This document shows positions 43,177-52,572 of a DNA stretch of 64,000 nt, piece by piece. The notes beneath the pieces were generated by a model. That model saw nothing but the letters and a program-made list of their open reading frames with translations, was not told where the DNA came from and did not search any database. The translations under genes and the position numbers were made by a program. The first letter of the stretch is position 1. Every line of letters starts with the position of its first letter. The DNA comes from CAZFMJ01 sp964520045 (GTDB lineage: Bacteria; Elusimicrobiota; Elusimicrobia; Elusimicrobiales; CAZFMJ01), in NCBI GenBank assembly GCA_964520045.1, contig CAZFMJ010000002.1:28424-92423 (forward strand). Direction: 5' to 3'.

Positions 43177-43225
43177 CCGCCACTACGGCGTTGGCGCTCT
43201 CCAGCCCGCCTTGCTGTAGTGGCGG
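43177..43225. repeat. Long inverted repeat before the polysaccharide export genes
   Basis: CCGCCACTACGGC (43177-43189) pairs with GCTGTAGTGGCGG (43213-43225): 13 pairs with one G-T. It lies between the coiled-coil genes and the Wza-like gene and could attenuate or end transcription. No T run follows. Confidence 0.65.
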
Positions 43226-43283
43226 GGATCCGCCGTGATGTTTGGCGGGCAGTCTAAACAACCTTATGATGAGGAAAACTATT

Positions 43284-44018
43284 ATGCGGGAAAAAATCAA
43301 ATTTTTTATTTGCATGCTTATGTCGATAATACTCGGCATATTCCAGCCTGTCTGCTGTTTTGCGCAGGTCAAGGGAGAGCGATTCTTGACGGAAGGAATA
43401 GACGATGCGGCTGGATTTATGCCCGTGGGAAGCGATTACCGCATAGCGGCGGGAGATGTCATAAATATAACGGTGTTTCCCGCCGGGGAATTTTCAAGGG
43501 ATTATACGGTCCAGCCTGACGGGACCATAGAGATTTCGCTTGTCGGGTCGATAAAGGTGGTTGATTTAAAAATTTCCGAATTTCAGGAAGATATCACAAA
43601 AAAATTGTCCAAATTTATCACGAATCCTCAGGTCACTGTGAATATAAGGAAATTCGCTTCCCGCCGGATTTCAATACTCGGGCAGATAAACGACCCCGGA
43701 TATTATGATTATAAAGAAGGCATGAAAATGCTTGATCTTGTGGCGCTTGCAAGGGGGCTCGCGGATAACGCAAGACCGGCTAAAATGCGGATATTCCGGA
43801 GGGGCGCTGCTGCTCAGGAAAAAAGTTTTTCCGTGAATTTCAAGGCGGTGCTCGACGGAGATCTGAGCAGGGATATAAATCTTTATCCCGGAGATATAGT
43901 CTATGTTCCGCGCCAGCCTATTTATGCGGGCGCAAAATGGATAGGAGACAATTTGGTTCCGTGGATAACCTTGTTTATGTTCTCTATTACCTTAGGGGTT
44001 GTAACGACCCGGAAATAA
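43284..44018 (+). CDS. Polysaccharide export outer-membrane protein (Wza-like)
   Basis: 244 residues from the ATG at 43284, preceded by GAGGAA at good spacing; earlier in-frame ATGs at 43242, 43266 and 43269 are less likely. Signal peptide about 1-28 (FFICMLMSIILGIFQPVCC). Poly_export domain about 51-128 (DYRIAAGDVINITVFPAGEF, then VQPDGTIEISLVGSIKV), then an SLBB domain (RRISILGQINDPGYYDYKEG, closing NLYPGDIVYVPR). A hydrophobic C-terminal helix (about 223-240) precedes TTRK. Wza-type proteins form the outer-membrane channel for capsule or exopolysaccharide together with a Wzc-type protein, encoded one base downstream. The clear lipobox of classical Wza is not obvious (PVCC is a poor match). 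Confidence 0.9.
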   Translation: MREKIKFFICMLMSIILGIFQPVCCFAQVKGERFLTEGIDDAAGFMPVGSDYRIAAGDVINITVFPAGEFSRDYTVQPDGTIEISLVGSIKVVDLKISEFQEDITKKLSKFITNPQVTVNIRKFASRRISILGQINDPGYYDYKEGMKMLDLVALARGLADNARPAKMRIFRRGAAAQEKSFSVNFKAVLDGDLSRDINLYPGDIVYVPRQPIYAGAKWIGDNLVPWITLFMFSITLGVVTTRK

Positions 44019-44019
44019 T

Positions 44020-45933
44020 ATGACAAGCGATCTTTCTCTTTATGATTACTGGCGTATAGTCAATAAGCGCAAGTGGATTGTGCTGTTTGCGTTTGCCTGC
44101 ACTCTTTTTTCCACGGCTTTTTACACCCGGCTGCAGAAGCCGGTATATAAGAGCCAGGCTGTGGTTAAAATACAGCCTCCTGCTTCTTATGCCAAAATCC
44201 CCGGCGCAGATTTGGGTAATTGGGATCCTTGGGGGATGGTGGCTACTGAAATAAGGGTTATACATTCAAATGATATCTCGGAAAGAGCCGCGAGAAATCT
44301 TGGATGGATAAATTCGGTTTCAAATCCCGAGGATGTGTCCAAGTCGGTTTCCGGCATAGCTTCTTCATTTAAAGCAGAAAGGATTCAGGACTCAAATCTC
44401 ATAGGCATGACCGCCGCCGGCCCTAATCCTTTGCTTGCCGCAGATATCGTGAATGCCGTGGTGGATGCCTATATTTCCTATGACCTTGAGGAAAGAAGCC
44501 GGCAGGCCAAAAAAACCCTTGAGGATATTTCTGCCAGGAAAAACGAAGTGGAGGAATCGCTCAGATCTCTTGAGCGGTCAAAGCAGAATTTTCTTGAGCA
44601 GAACCCGGACAGCGGCATGGGCGGGGCTTTAGCCGGCCAGTTCGTGGATCTTGAGGCAAGGCGCAAAGAGCTGCTTAAAAAATACACTGCCCAGCATCCG
44701 GAGATTATTCAGATCGACCAAAGAATACAGAGCATACAATCCAAGCTTGCGGGGTTTCCCTCCCAGGAGCTGGAACTGGCCAGAATAGTGCGGGAGCTCC
44801 GGATGAACGAGGAAATCTATACTGCGTTAAACCGCCAGTACGAGGAAGCCAAAATAGGTCTTGCTTCCGTGGTCTCGTTTGTCAGCGTTATAAGCAAAGC
44901 CGTTCCTCCGTCCGAGCCGGTGTTCCCTAATAAAAAACTTAATCTGCTTATAGGGAGCATGCTGGGAATCTTTCTGGGGCTTGCGTTTGTTTTTATAGTA
45001 GAAAGTCTAGATGTGTCTATAAGCACGATAGAGGAAATAGAGCATTTCGTGGATCTTCCGGTGCTGGGCATAATTCCGCATTTGTCCAGTCCCAGCCATA
45101 TGGATAACTGGCTTACCGGCATATTTAAAAAACCGCGTTACAGCGTTGAATCTTTCAGGAAAGTCCTGGTTTTTCACCATTCCGCCAAGTCTCCGGCGAT
45201 AGAATCTTACCATACCATAAGGGCAAATATCGGCTCTCAGCTGAATACTAAAAAAGAAAGCACTGCCGTTGTTTTCAGTTCGGCCGGTGTGGCCGAAGGA
45301 AAAACTCTTACGGCTGTTAATTTTTCCATTGCTTCGGCTTATGCCGGTTTAAAGACCCTGCTGATAGACGCGGATATGAGAAGGCCGTCCATTTACAGAA
45401 TTTTCGGAATCAGCCGCCAGGCAGGCCTGAGTGAAATCCTTGCGGGAAAGACGCCGTGGGAAAAAACCATGCACAGCACGGCGGATTTCCTTATGGGAGA
45501 GCTCAGCCTTGACCGTCTTCTTAGTTTTCCTGGAATAGACAATTTAAAAATAATAACCTGCGGAATGCCCGCCGTAAATGTCGTTGATTTGATAAGTTCC
45601 GCGGATTGGGCGCGGCTGATACGGGAGTTGAAAAATGAATTTGATATGATTGTTTTTGATTCCACCCCCGTGCTTCTTTTTGTGGATGCCGTTATCATGG
45701 CGAAACACAGCGACGGCGTTGTTCTGGTTTATAAAGCCGGCAAAATGGCAAGAGGAGCGCTGAAGCGCTCCAAGGAGCAGGTTATTTCAGGCAACGCAAG
45801 AATGATAGGGGTTGTGCTCAACGATATGCGGGCGTCGGAAATGGGACCGCATTACGGATATTACCGCGATTACGGCCATTACAGCCGGCCTGCTCAGCTG
45901 GAAGACGATGCAAGAACGAGATTTGGAGATTAG
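44020..45933 (+). CDS. Chain-length determinant / BY-kinase (Wzc-like)
   Basis: 637 residues. Wzz-type N-terminal part with a transmembrane helix about 19-36 and the YKSQAVVKIQPP strand, a periplasmic coiled coil (about 165-290), a second helix about 309-328 (LLIGSMLGIFLGLAFVFIVE), then a cytoplasmic tyrosine kinase. Kinase motifs: Walker A in SSAGVAEGKT (about 421-430), Walker A' in LLIDADMRRP, Walker B in MIVFDSTPVL. The C-terminal tail has the tyrosine cluster YGYYRDYGHY, the usual autophosphorylation region. It controls polymer length and export with the Wza-like protein. The spacing of one base to the upstream gene shows co-translation. Confidence 0.93.
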   Translation: MTSDLSLYDYWRIVNKRKWIVLFAFACTLFSTAFYTRLQKPVYKSQAVVKIQPPASYAKIPGADLGNWDPWGMVATEIRVIHSNDISERAARNLGWINSVSNPEDVSKSVSGIASSFKAERIQDSNLIGMTAAGPNPLLAADIVNAVVDAYISYDLEERSRQAKKTLEDISARKNEVEESLRSLERSKQNFLEQNPDSGMGGALAGQFVDLEARRKELLKKYTAQHPEIIQIDQRIQSIQSKLAGFPSQELELARIVRELRMNEEIYTALNRQYEEAKIGLASVVSFVSVISKAVPPSEPVFPNKKLNLLIGSMLGIFLGLAFVFIVESLDVSISTIEEIEHFVDLPVLGIIPHLSSPSHMDNWLTGIFKKPRYSVESFRKVLVFHHSAKSPAIESYHTIRANIGSQLNTKKESTAVVFSSAGVAEGKTLTAVNFSIASAYAGLKTLLIDADMRRPSIYRIFGISRQAGLSEILAGKTPWEKTMHSTADFLMGELSLDRLLSFPGIDNLKIITCGMPAVNVVDLISSADWARLIRELKNEFDMIVFDSTPVLLFVDAVIMAKHSDGVVLVYKAGKMARGALKRSKEQVISGNARMIGVVLNDMRASEMGPHYGYYRDYGHYSRPAQLEDDARTRFGD

Positions 45934-46023
45934 GAGATTAAATATCAAAAATTATAAAACTGGAGACTTTTTAATAGCCGGCCAGCTGTCTAGCGGCCTA
46001 GCTGTTCCGCCCTCTTTCTTTCT

Positions 46024-46058
46024 GACTGGTGACTTGGGCCGCTTGGTGACTGGTAACT
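46024..46058 (+). repeat. Degenerate heptanucleotide repeat before the Wzy-like gene
   Basis: GACTGGT, GACTTGG, GCCGCTT, GGTGACT, GGTAACT: seven-base period, ending eight bases before the ATG at 46066. The rest of 45934-46023 shows no gene. Confidence 0.55.
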
Positions 46059-46065
46059 TTCCTAA

Positions 46066-47478
46066 ATGCCAGGCCTGATACTCATAATAATTACCGCAGT
46101 AATCTCTATTTTTTTGGGCTGGCTTATACCTTCAGTGCCCGCTCAATGGATTGTGGCTCTTTTTGTCAGCGCGGCAGCAGCCGCTCTCACCTTTTTCCGT
46201 CCCGGCATAGGCCTCGGCATACTTGTTTTTTCAATGCTTCTTTCTCCTGAAATAGGCGCGGGCGCGGCAGGCAGCGGCAGAAATATCGTCATACGCTATG
46301 ATGACATATTGCTGGTTGTTATTTTTTTTTCCTGGCTTGCCAAATCTGCGATATCCAAAAAAACAGCTCTTTTTGTCACTACTCCAGTACATATGCCCAT
46401 ACTGCTGTATATTTTCGTATGCCTGATTTCAACGGCTTTCGGGGTTTTCAGGGGCGAAGTAAGACTTGAGACGGGGTTTTTTTATGTGCTCAAATATATC
46501 GAATATTTTCTTATTTATTTTATGACGGCCAATATAGTGGAAAAAAACAGCGATGCAAAGCGGTATCTTATAATGGGGATTGTTACTGCCTTTATAGTTA
46601 CCGCTTATGCTTATTGGTATTACTACAGTTTTTTAGGACAGGCGGTGCGCGTTACCGCCCCGTTTGAATCCCCGCTGGGTCAGTCTGCCGACCCGAATTC
46701 CGGAGAGCCCGCCACGCTGGGAGGATATTATCTTATTGTGTTCGGGCTTTTGGCCGGATTTATTGCGACGGTATCCGGAAAGGGAATTTTCTTCTCCGTG
46801 ATTTCCATCCTTTTAATGTTTCCGGCTTTTCTGCTTACTCTTTCCAGAGCTTCTTACATGGGAATAGCAGTGTCTTTTATTTCTCTGGTAGCGCTGGTCC
46901 CCAAGCGCCGGATTTTTTTATTATTTGCCGCGACAGGGCTTATTATAGGTCTTTCTTCTGTTAATATGCTTTGGAGGCCTGTAGTTAACAGGGTTCTTGT
47001 GACCTTTTACGGCGGCGGGAATATGGCCCTGCAAGAGGTGGTAATCGCCAAAAATATGAATGTCAAAGTTGAAGATTCGGCTTCTCAGAGAATAAAAGCA
47101 TGGCAGAGAATACTTTTTGAGAGACTGCCGAAACATTTTCTGCTTGGGCACGGCGTCAGCGGCGTAGGACTTGAAGATACCCAGTACGGCACTGTGCTGG
47201 GGGAGACCGGAATAATCGGATTCACATTTTTTATCTGGATGCTTTACCGGCTTCACGCATCCGGAAAAAGGCTTTTCATGCTTGCCGAAGAACCATGGAT
47301 TAAGGCGATGGCTCTCGGCTTTCTTGCGGGTTTTTGGGGTCTTTTAGCTCAGGCTTTGACCACGAACACATTTATAATCGTCAGAGTTATGGAACCCTTT
47401 TGGTTTCTTGCCGCCATGGTTGCAAGGCTTGGACTGGAAGCTGAAAAAGGCAAGGACAGGCTGAAGGCTGAAGGCTGA
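46066..47478 (+). CDS. O-antigen ligase / polymerase-like membrane protein (Wzy-type)
   Basis: 470 residues with about 11-12 hydrophobic segments starting at the N-terminus (LILIIITAVISIFLGWL). A long extracytoplasmic loop (about 305-365) contains SQRIKAWQRILFERLPKHFLLGHG and GVGLEDTQYGTVLGETGIIG, the pattern of the Wzy_C/O-antigen ligase family. It probably polymerises or ligates the polysaccharide made by the following glycosyltransferases; which of the two cannot be told from sequence. Its last codons (RLKAEG and TGA) lie in four perfect GGCTGAA heptamers, so the C-terminus has been set by a repeat. No clear ribosome binding site. Confidence 0.88.
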   Translation: MPGLILIIITAVISIFLGWLIPSVPAQWIVALFVSAAAAALTFFRPGIGLGILVFSMLLSPEIGAGAAGSGRNIVIRYDDILLVVIFFSWLAKSAISKKTALFVTTPVHMPILLYIFVCLISTAFGVFRGEVRLETGFFYVLKYIEYFLIYFMTANIVEKNSDAKRYLIMGIVTAFIVTAYAYWYYYSFLGQAVRVTAPFESPLGQSADPNSGEPATLGGYYLIVFGLLAGFIATVSGKGIFFSVISILLMFPAFLLTLSRASYMGIAVSFISLVALVPKRRIFLLFAATGLIIGLSSVNMLWRPVVNRVLVTFYGGGNMALQEVVIAKNMNVKVEDSASQRIKAWQRILFERLPKHFLLGHGVSGVGLEDTQYGTVLGETGIIGFTFFIWMLYRLHASGKRLFMLAEEPWIKAMALGFLAGFWGLLAQALTTNTFIIVRVMEPFWFLAAMVARLGLEAEKGKDRLKAEG

Positions 47479-47486
47479 AGGCTGAA
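47459..47486 (+). repeat. Four perfect GGCTGAA heptamers at the 3' end of the Wzy-like gene
   Basis: Units at 47459, 47466, 47473 and 47480. The TGA at 47476-47478 is the stop codon of the gene. Confidence 0.9.
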
Positions 47487-47510
47487 GCATGGAAATCAGG
47501 CGACAATAAA

Positions 47511-48416
47511 ATGAAAACTCCGCAAATTTCCGTAATTATTCCGTATTATGAAGGGGGTAAACGGCTGTCTTTATCCCTTGCCAGCGTAATGCGGCAGAGC
47601 GGCGCACTTTGGGAAATCATTATAGTGGACGACGGTTCTGTTCATACTGCGGCTGAATCAGTCTTGTCTTTCAGCGGCGAAAGAATAAAGCTCATAAAAA
47701 AATGCCACGGAGGCAAAGCCTCCGCCGTGAACGAAGGGATAAAACACGCGGAGGCGGATATTATATGCGTGCTTGATCAGGATGATATTATGGCGGACGG
47801 ACGTTTGGCGCGGCAGACCGGATATCTGGCCGGGCATCCGGCGGCTGATGCTGTTTATTCGGATTATGAGCGGATAGGCGAAGACGGCTCTTTAATTGAT
47901 ACATTCACAAGCAGGCAGGCGGACGCAGGAGAGCTTCTTCATGCGCTGGCGTACGGTTTGAGTTTTGTTACCATGCAGACTTTGTCTATGCGCAGGGTTT
48001 GTTTTGCCAAGACAGGCGGATTTTTTGAGGACGATTCAATAACCGGTTTTGACGACGCAGAATTTTTAACGAGGCTCCTGGCTTTCGGCCTTCGGCTGGA
48101 ATATGCGCCGGGAGTTGCGGGAAAATGGGTTTCCCATGCGGGCAATTACTCGAAGACGGAGAAGTTCAACCAATCAAGGATGAATTTTTTGCGCAGACTT
48201 GACGCTCTTGCGCCGGATTTTCCCGTTCTGCGCAAAGAACTCGGATTTTTCAGGTTTCATAATCATTTCATGTCGGGAATTTATTTTCTTGAACACGGCA
48301 GACCGAAAGAAGCTATAGACGGATTTTTTAATGCGTTAAAAGCCAGGCCTTTTGTTTTGAATAATTATTATCTTCTCGCGAAATCAGCGCTTTTAAGGAT
48401 TGTTAGGGCAGAGTGA
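47511..48416 (+). CDS. Family 2 glycosyltransferase
   Basis: 301 residues, GT-A fold. ISVIIPYYEGGKRL at the N-terminus, IIVDDGS (about 43-49), the GGKASAVNEGIKHAEADIICVL motif and the metal-binding DQDD (about 89-92). An acceptor-side motif with GFDDAEFLTRLLAFG (about 182-196) stands in for the usual ED motif. The C-terminal 80 residues (HNHFMSGIYFLEHGRPKEAI) look like a small helical repeat. It transfers a sugar from a nucleotide donor to the growing polysaccharide; donor unknown. Confidence 0.9.
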   Translation: MKTPQISVIIPYYEGGKRLSLSLASVMRQSGALWEIIIVDDGSVHTAAESVLSFSGERIKLIKKCHGGKASAVNEGIKHAEADIICVLDQDDIMADGRLARQTGYLAGHPAADAVYSDYERIGEDGSLIDTFTSRQADAGELLHALAYGLSFVTMQTLSMRRVCFAKTGGFFEDDSITGFDDAEFLTRLLAFGLRLEYAPGVAGKWVSHAGNYSKTEKFNQSRMNFLRRLDALAPDFPVLRKELGFFRFHNHFMSGIYFLEHGRPKEAIDGFFNALKARPFVLNNYYLLAKSALLRIVRAE

Positions 48417-48495
48417 ATCTGATGGAGATGATGGAAAACGAATTTTCTCACCAAGTCATTGGCATGGCGATGAAGTTACAGTTAATGGTTTGTAA

Positions 48496-48540
48496 TCTTT
48501 GCGTTCTCAGTGTAAATCCTTTGCGTCCTTTGCGGTTTGA
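48496..48540. repeat. CTTTGCG dispersed repeat
   Basis: Contains ATCTTTGCGTTCTCAG, CCTTTGCGTCCTTTGCGG. The same family is seen at 23261-23290, 32711-32910 and 62695-62712. The gap 48417-48563 holds nothing else. Confidence 0.65.
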
Positions 48541-48563
48541 TTTGTTTATCAAAGCGGGTAGTT

Positions 48564-50108
48564 ATGTTTAATCATAAAAATCAGCGTTCAATATTTTATC
48601 CGGCTTTGCTGACGGCTTACATAATATCCGGTATTTTCCTTTTGAAATTTTATAGGTATCAGATAAGCCCCGACGGCGTTTCGTATATCGAGATAGCCCA
48701 AAAATACGCTTCGGGAGATTTTTATAACGCCGTTAACGGCTTCTGGTCTCCGCTTCTATCATGGCTTACCGCGCTTTTTATCAGGCTGGGAAGCGAGCCT
48801 CTTTATGCGGTGAAAATTACGGGTTTTTTAACCGGGATATTCGCCTTATTCGGCCTGCGGAGGTTGTTGGGGGTTTTAAAAGTTTCAGCCGGAATCCAAA
48901 AAGTTCTGCTGTTTTGCGCCATACCGCTTTTCCATTCGTATTATATGACCATGGCGACACCCGATTTTCTTGCGGCGGTCATACTTCTTTTTTATCTGAA
49001 CAGTGCTCTTGACTCTGATTCATGGATGAAAACCGGCAGCGCTGTTAAATGCGGTTTGCTCGGCGCCTTCGCCTATTTTGCGAAAGGCTATGCCTTCCCA
49101 TTTTTTCTGTCGCATTTTACCGCCGTCAGCGCGTTAAAATATTTTTTCTGCGAGGATACGCCGCAGCGGAGGGAAGCGGTTTTTAGCTGGGGTGCGGGCT
49201 GTTTTATTTTTTTTCTTGTTGTTTCTCCATGGATATGGGCGGTTTCGGCGAAATACGGGCAGTTGACTATTTCCACTGCGGGGGGATTCAACCATGCGGT
49301 GGCAAAAGGCATATGTTTACATCAGCCGGTTTTAAAGAGCGGGTTTGTAGTTCCGGAAAAAGGTTTATCAAGCGCATGGGAAGAGCCTTCCAAAATGCAA
49401 TACGAAAAGTGGCCTGCTTTAAGCGCATTGCAGATAGTTGTAATATTGCGCAATATAGTGGTTTTCACAGAGACATGCGTTGACTCGTGTCTGCCGTCAA
49501 TTCCTGTTTTCATGGCAGTGATTGTAATTCTGGCCGGATTGCCTTTGCGTGAAATGATCAAGAACAAAGCATTTCTAATTGTTACATCAGCAGTTTTATA
49601 TTCTGCGGGTTATATGCTGTTTCACATGGATTCAAGATACCTGCTGATTGTTTTTATTATTGCCATTGCTTTGTCGGGGTATATTGCGGAGATGCTTGCG
49701 GCTTCGTTATTTTTAACTCCGGCAAGAAGATTTATTTTTTTCGCGCTTATCGCATGCGCATTCCTTTTTGATCCGCTTGTGAGTCTGTATCATTCGGCGG
49801 GTGTTGGGCGGCAAATATATGAAGAGGGAGCGGTTCTTAAAGACAAATTAAATATCAGCGGTAATGTCGCATCTGATTCAAAGTGGAGCGAGTCGCTGAT
49901 TTCGTCCCATTATGCCGGCGCCGTATATTTCGGCGCGGCTGGAGAGGACAAATCATGCGATGAAATAGATTCCGAACTCAAGCGCATAAAAATTGATTAT
50001 TATGTCGCATGGGACAAAAAAACCTGCGCCGAGATGCTTTCCGGATACCGCGCTTTGGACACGGATGCCGCAGGCATAAAAGATTATAAAATATATAGAA
50101 TTGAATGA
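48564..50108 (+). CDS. Membrane glycosyltransferase, GT-C / family 39-like
   Basis: 514 residues from the ATG at 48564; an in-frame TTG at 48537 falls in a dispersed repeat and is not preferred. About ten hydrophobic segments. The first extracytoplasmic loop has SPDGVSYIEIAQKYASGDF and FWSPLLSWLTALFIRLG, matching the D-x-x-x-Y and PP-loop pattern of lipid-linked-sugar glycosyltransferases of GT39/PMT type. It probably adds a sugar from a polyprenyl carrier on the periplasmic side. The first 19 bases of the gene are repeated exactly at 52483-52501. It overlaps the next gene by four bases (ATGA). Confidence 0.8.
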   Translation: MFNHKNQRSIFYPALLTAYIISGIFLLKFYRYQISPDGVSYIEIAQKYASGDFYNAVNGFWSPLLSWLTALFIRLGSEPLYAVKITGFLTGIFALFGLRRLLGVLKVSAGIQKVLLFCAIPLFHSYYMTMATPDFLAAVILLFYLNSALDSDSWMKTGSAVKCGLLGAFAYFAKGYAFPFFLSHFTAVSALKYFFCEDTPQRREAVFSWGAGCFIFFLVVSPWIWAVSAKYGQLTISTAGGFNHAVAKGICLHQPVLKSGFVVPEKGLSSAWEEPSKMQYEKWPALSALQIVVILRNIVVFTETCVDSCLPSIPVFMAVIVILAGLPLREMIKNKAFLIVTSAVLYSAGYMLFHMDSRYLLIVFIIAIALSGYIAEMLAASLFLTPARRFIFFALIACAFLFDPLVSLYHSAGVGRQIYEEGAVLKDKLNISGNVASDSKWSESLISSHYAGAVYFGAAGEDKSCDEIDSELKRIKIDYYVAWDKKTCAEMLSGYRALDTDAAGIKDYKIYRIE

Positions 50109-51112
50109 AAATTTTATTTTCTTCCTATAAAAATCCGCATTTTCCCTCTATAACCGAATATACCGCTTCCGCTTTTGAAAAACTTGGGCATGAATTGTTT
50201 TTTTTAAATGACCGTGATTTTATCCTGCCGGGAAGAATACGAGATAATATAAGTTTTCTTGGAGGGCTTGATCTCAGGCGGCTTAATTCAAAGCTTTTGA
50301 GCGCCGCCGGCAAAGTCGATCCTGACATATGTCTTGTAGCCGGAGGCCACAGGATATTTTCCGATACGGTCGGAAAAATATCCGGCGGCGGAGTTAAAAC
50401 CGCTCTTTGGACAATTGATTCGCCGAAAAGCGGTCTGGATTTTCTTCCGATCGTTAAATCCGCGCCGAGCTACGATAAAGTTTTCTGCGGCGGGACGGAA
50501 GCCGTAGAACTGCTGGCCGAGAACGGCATAAAAAATGCGGTATGGCTTCCTTTTGCCTGCGATCCCGATGTTCATAAGCCGTCCGCCGTATCGGCTGAAG
50601 ACAGAAAAAAATACGGGCATGATATAGTATTCGTGGGGTCGTACTATCCTAATCGAGCGGAGCTTTTTGAGTCAATAAAAGATTTTGATTTCGCGGTATG
50701 GGGGCCGGGCTGGGAAAAGGCTTCTTGTTTTCTTAAAAAGCATATTGTGGCATCCCTCGGGCTTAAATACGAGGAGTGGCTGAAAATCTATTCTTCAGCC
50801 AAAATAGTCGTTATGGCGCATTATCAGGACGGAAAAAATCCGTGTTATCAGGCCAGTCCAAGGGTTTACGAGGCTCTTGCCTGCGGAAGTTTTCTTCTTT
50901 GCGACAGGCAAAAAGACGCGCTTTCTCTTTTTGAAGAAGGAAAACACCTCGCTGTTTATGATAATTCATCGGATTTGAAGGAGAAAGCGGAGTATTACCT
51001 TTCCAATAATGATGAAAGAATTAAAATTGCGGCGGAGGGCAGGGAGAAAGCGGTGAATCAGCATACTTATCAGCTCAGAATTAAAAAAATGCTTGCGGTT
51101 ATGACAACATGA
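50105..51112 (+). CDS. CgeB-like glycosyltransferase
   Basis: 335 residues, GT-B fold. N-terminal half with MKILFSSYKNPHFPSI and LVAGGHRIFSDTV, TALWTIDSPKSG; C-terminal half with IVFVGSYYPNRAELF and the nucleotide-sugar site QASPRVYEALACGSFLLCD, as in CgeB and related group 1 transferases. Start and stop overlap both neighbours by four bases, so the GT-C gene, this gene and the flippase are co-translated. Sugar specificity unknown. Confidence 0.85.
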   Translation: MKILFSSYKNPHFPSITEYTASAFEKLGHELFFLNDRDFILPGRIRDNISFLGGLDLRRLNSKLLSAAGKVDPDICLVAGGHRIFSDTVGKISGGGVKTALWTIDSPKSGLDFLPIVKSAPSYDKVFCGGTEAVELLAENGIKNAVWLPFACDPDVHKPSAVSAEDRKKYGHDIVFVGSYYPNRAELFESIKDFDFAVWGPGWEKASCFLKKHIVASLGLKYEEWLKIYSSAKIVVMAHYQDGKNPCYQASPRVYEALACGSFLLCDRQKDALSLFEEGKHLAVYDNSSDLKEKAEYYLSNNDERIKIAAEGREKAVNQHTYQLRIKKMLAVMTT

Positions 51113-52377
51113 ATGAAACCGGCGGTTCAGGCGACATGCAGGTGGCAAAAAATATCGGGGCATTGGGCTTTATAAGGCTGATGCAGTTTGCGGTTCCGTT
51201 TATCACTGTTCCCTATCTTGCCAGAGTTATCGGCGTCGAAGGTATCGGGAAGGTCGCGTTCGCGCAGGCCGTGTCCGGATATTTTGCGATTCTTTCAGAG
51301 CTGGGGATAGGGCTTTATGCGGTTCCTAAAATCTCAAGCGCCCGCGAAGACAGACATGCGGTAAACGGTCTGCTGACAAATATTTTCGCGCTGAAGCTCA
51401 TTGCCTGCGTAGTCTCCTATTCGCTTTTTTTCGTTTCTTTGTTTTTTGTGGGCAGGTTCAGGCAGGAAAAGCTTATTTTTGTTTTTGCGTCCTTTTCCAT
51501 ACTGCCTGCGGCTCTTTCTCCCGGATGGTTTTTTCAGGGAATAGAAAAGATGTGGAAAATATCTTTCGCAAATCTTATCGGGGCGATAGTCAGCACTGCC
51601 TGTATTCTTATTTTCGTGCATAAAACCGGACATTACATATTCGTTCCCCTGATATATTCCGTGGTCGCTTTTCTTCCCGTGGTTTTTATGTTTTTACATA
51701 TCAAAAAGCTGGGCTACAAAGTTTTTGACTTAAAGCTGGCAGAATTGCCTGTGATGCTGAAAATATTTAAAGAGGCGTTCCCTTTGTTTGTTTCTACGAT
51801 TTCTATTTCGATATACACAGGGATTTATACGGTTGCGCTGGGATTCCTTTCGACAGACAAAATAGTAGGCTATTATTCCGCCGCGGAAAGGCTGATAAAA
51901 ACAGGGCTGAGTCTGGAAGGTATTGTGGGGCAGGCATTTTATCCGCATATCTCAAAATTCGCGGATTTAGGCAGAGCAGCTATGTTCGCCGAGGTAAGAA
52001 AAGCGTTTAAAGTCATGATGTGTTTTGCCGTCGTCGCTTCCTCTGTCGCTTTTTTTGGGGCGGATTTTATAATCGGGATAATTTACGGACCGGAATTTTC
52101 GGCGTCGGTCCTGCCGCTTAAAATTATGAGCCTGTTGTTTATCGTGATAGGATTAAGCAATATCGCGGGCATGCAGATACTTCTGCCGCTTAATAAAAGG
52201 AAAGAGGTTTCCTATCCTGTTGTAGCGGGCGGAGCGGTGAGCCTTGCGTGTCTTTTTTTGCTCGTGCCGGCGTATATGGAGACGGGGGCCGCCGTGTCAT
52301 TCCTGATATCGGAAGTTGTTGTAACTTCGTGGATGATTTATAATATATTTAGGTCCGGGATCATAAAATTTTCTTAA
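51109..52377 (+). CDS. Polysaccharide flippase (Wzx-like)
   Basis: 422 residues with 12 or more transmembrane helices. The N-terminus MQVAKNIGALGFIRLMQFA, PFITVPYLARVIGVEGIGKV and FAQAVSGYFAILSELGIGLYA are typical of the RfbX/Wzx branch of the MOP superfamily. ATG 51109 overlaps the stop of the CgeB-like gene; a later Met at residue 9 is an alternative. It is expected to move lipid-linked repeat units across the inner membrane before Wzy-type polymerisation, matching the Wzx/Wzy/Wzc set in this locus. Confidence 0.93.
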   Translation: MNETGGSGDMQVAKNIGALGFIRLMQFAVPFITVPYLARVIGVEGIGKVAFAQAVSGYFAILSELGIGLYAVPKISSAREDRHAVNGLLTNIFALKLIACVVSYSLFFVSLFFVGRFRQEKLIFVFASFSILPAALSPGWFFQGIEKMWKISFANLIGAIVSTACILIFVHKTGHYIFVPLIYSVVAFLPVVFMFLHIKKLGYKVFDLKLAELPVMLKIFKEAFPLFVSTISISIYTGIYTVALGFLSTDKIVGYYSAAERLIKTGLSLEGIVGQAFYPHISKFADLGRAAMFAEVRKAFKVMMCFAVVASSVAFFGADFIIGIIYGPEFSASVLPLKIMSLLFIVIGLSNIAGMQILLPLNKRKEVSYPVVAGGAVSLACLFLLVPAYMETGAAVSFLISEVVVTSWMIYNIFRSGIIKFS

Positions 52378-52572
52378 CTGCTCAGCATAATGAATAGAAC
52401 GCAGATGACGCGGATAAATATGATGAACGCGGATAATTGCAAAGATGAGATTAGATATGAAGGTTTTTCCAAACAAAGAATCATGTTTAATCATAAAAAT
52501 CCGCGTTATCAGCGGTCTGATATTTTATTAGGCGGGTAGTTTTAAATTTTCTTAAACAACGGGGGTCGGAAA
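52378..52572. repeat. Repeat-filled gap after the flippase gene
   Basis: Holds ACGCAGATGACGCGGAT and GATGAACGCGGAT units, the inverted AATCCGCGTTATCAGCGG, and a 19-base block (52483-52501) identical to the start of the GT-C gene at 48564-48582. GCGGGTAGTT is also shared between the two places. No gene is seen. Confidence 0.7.
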
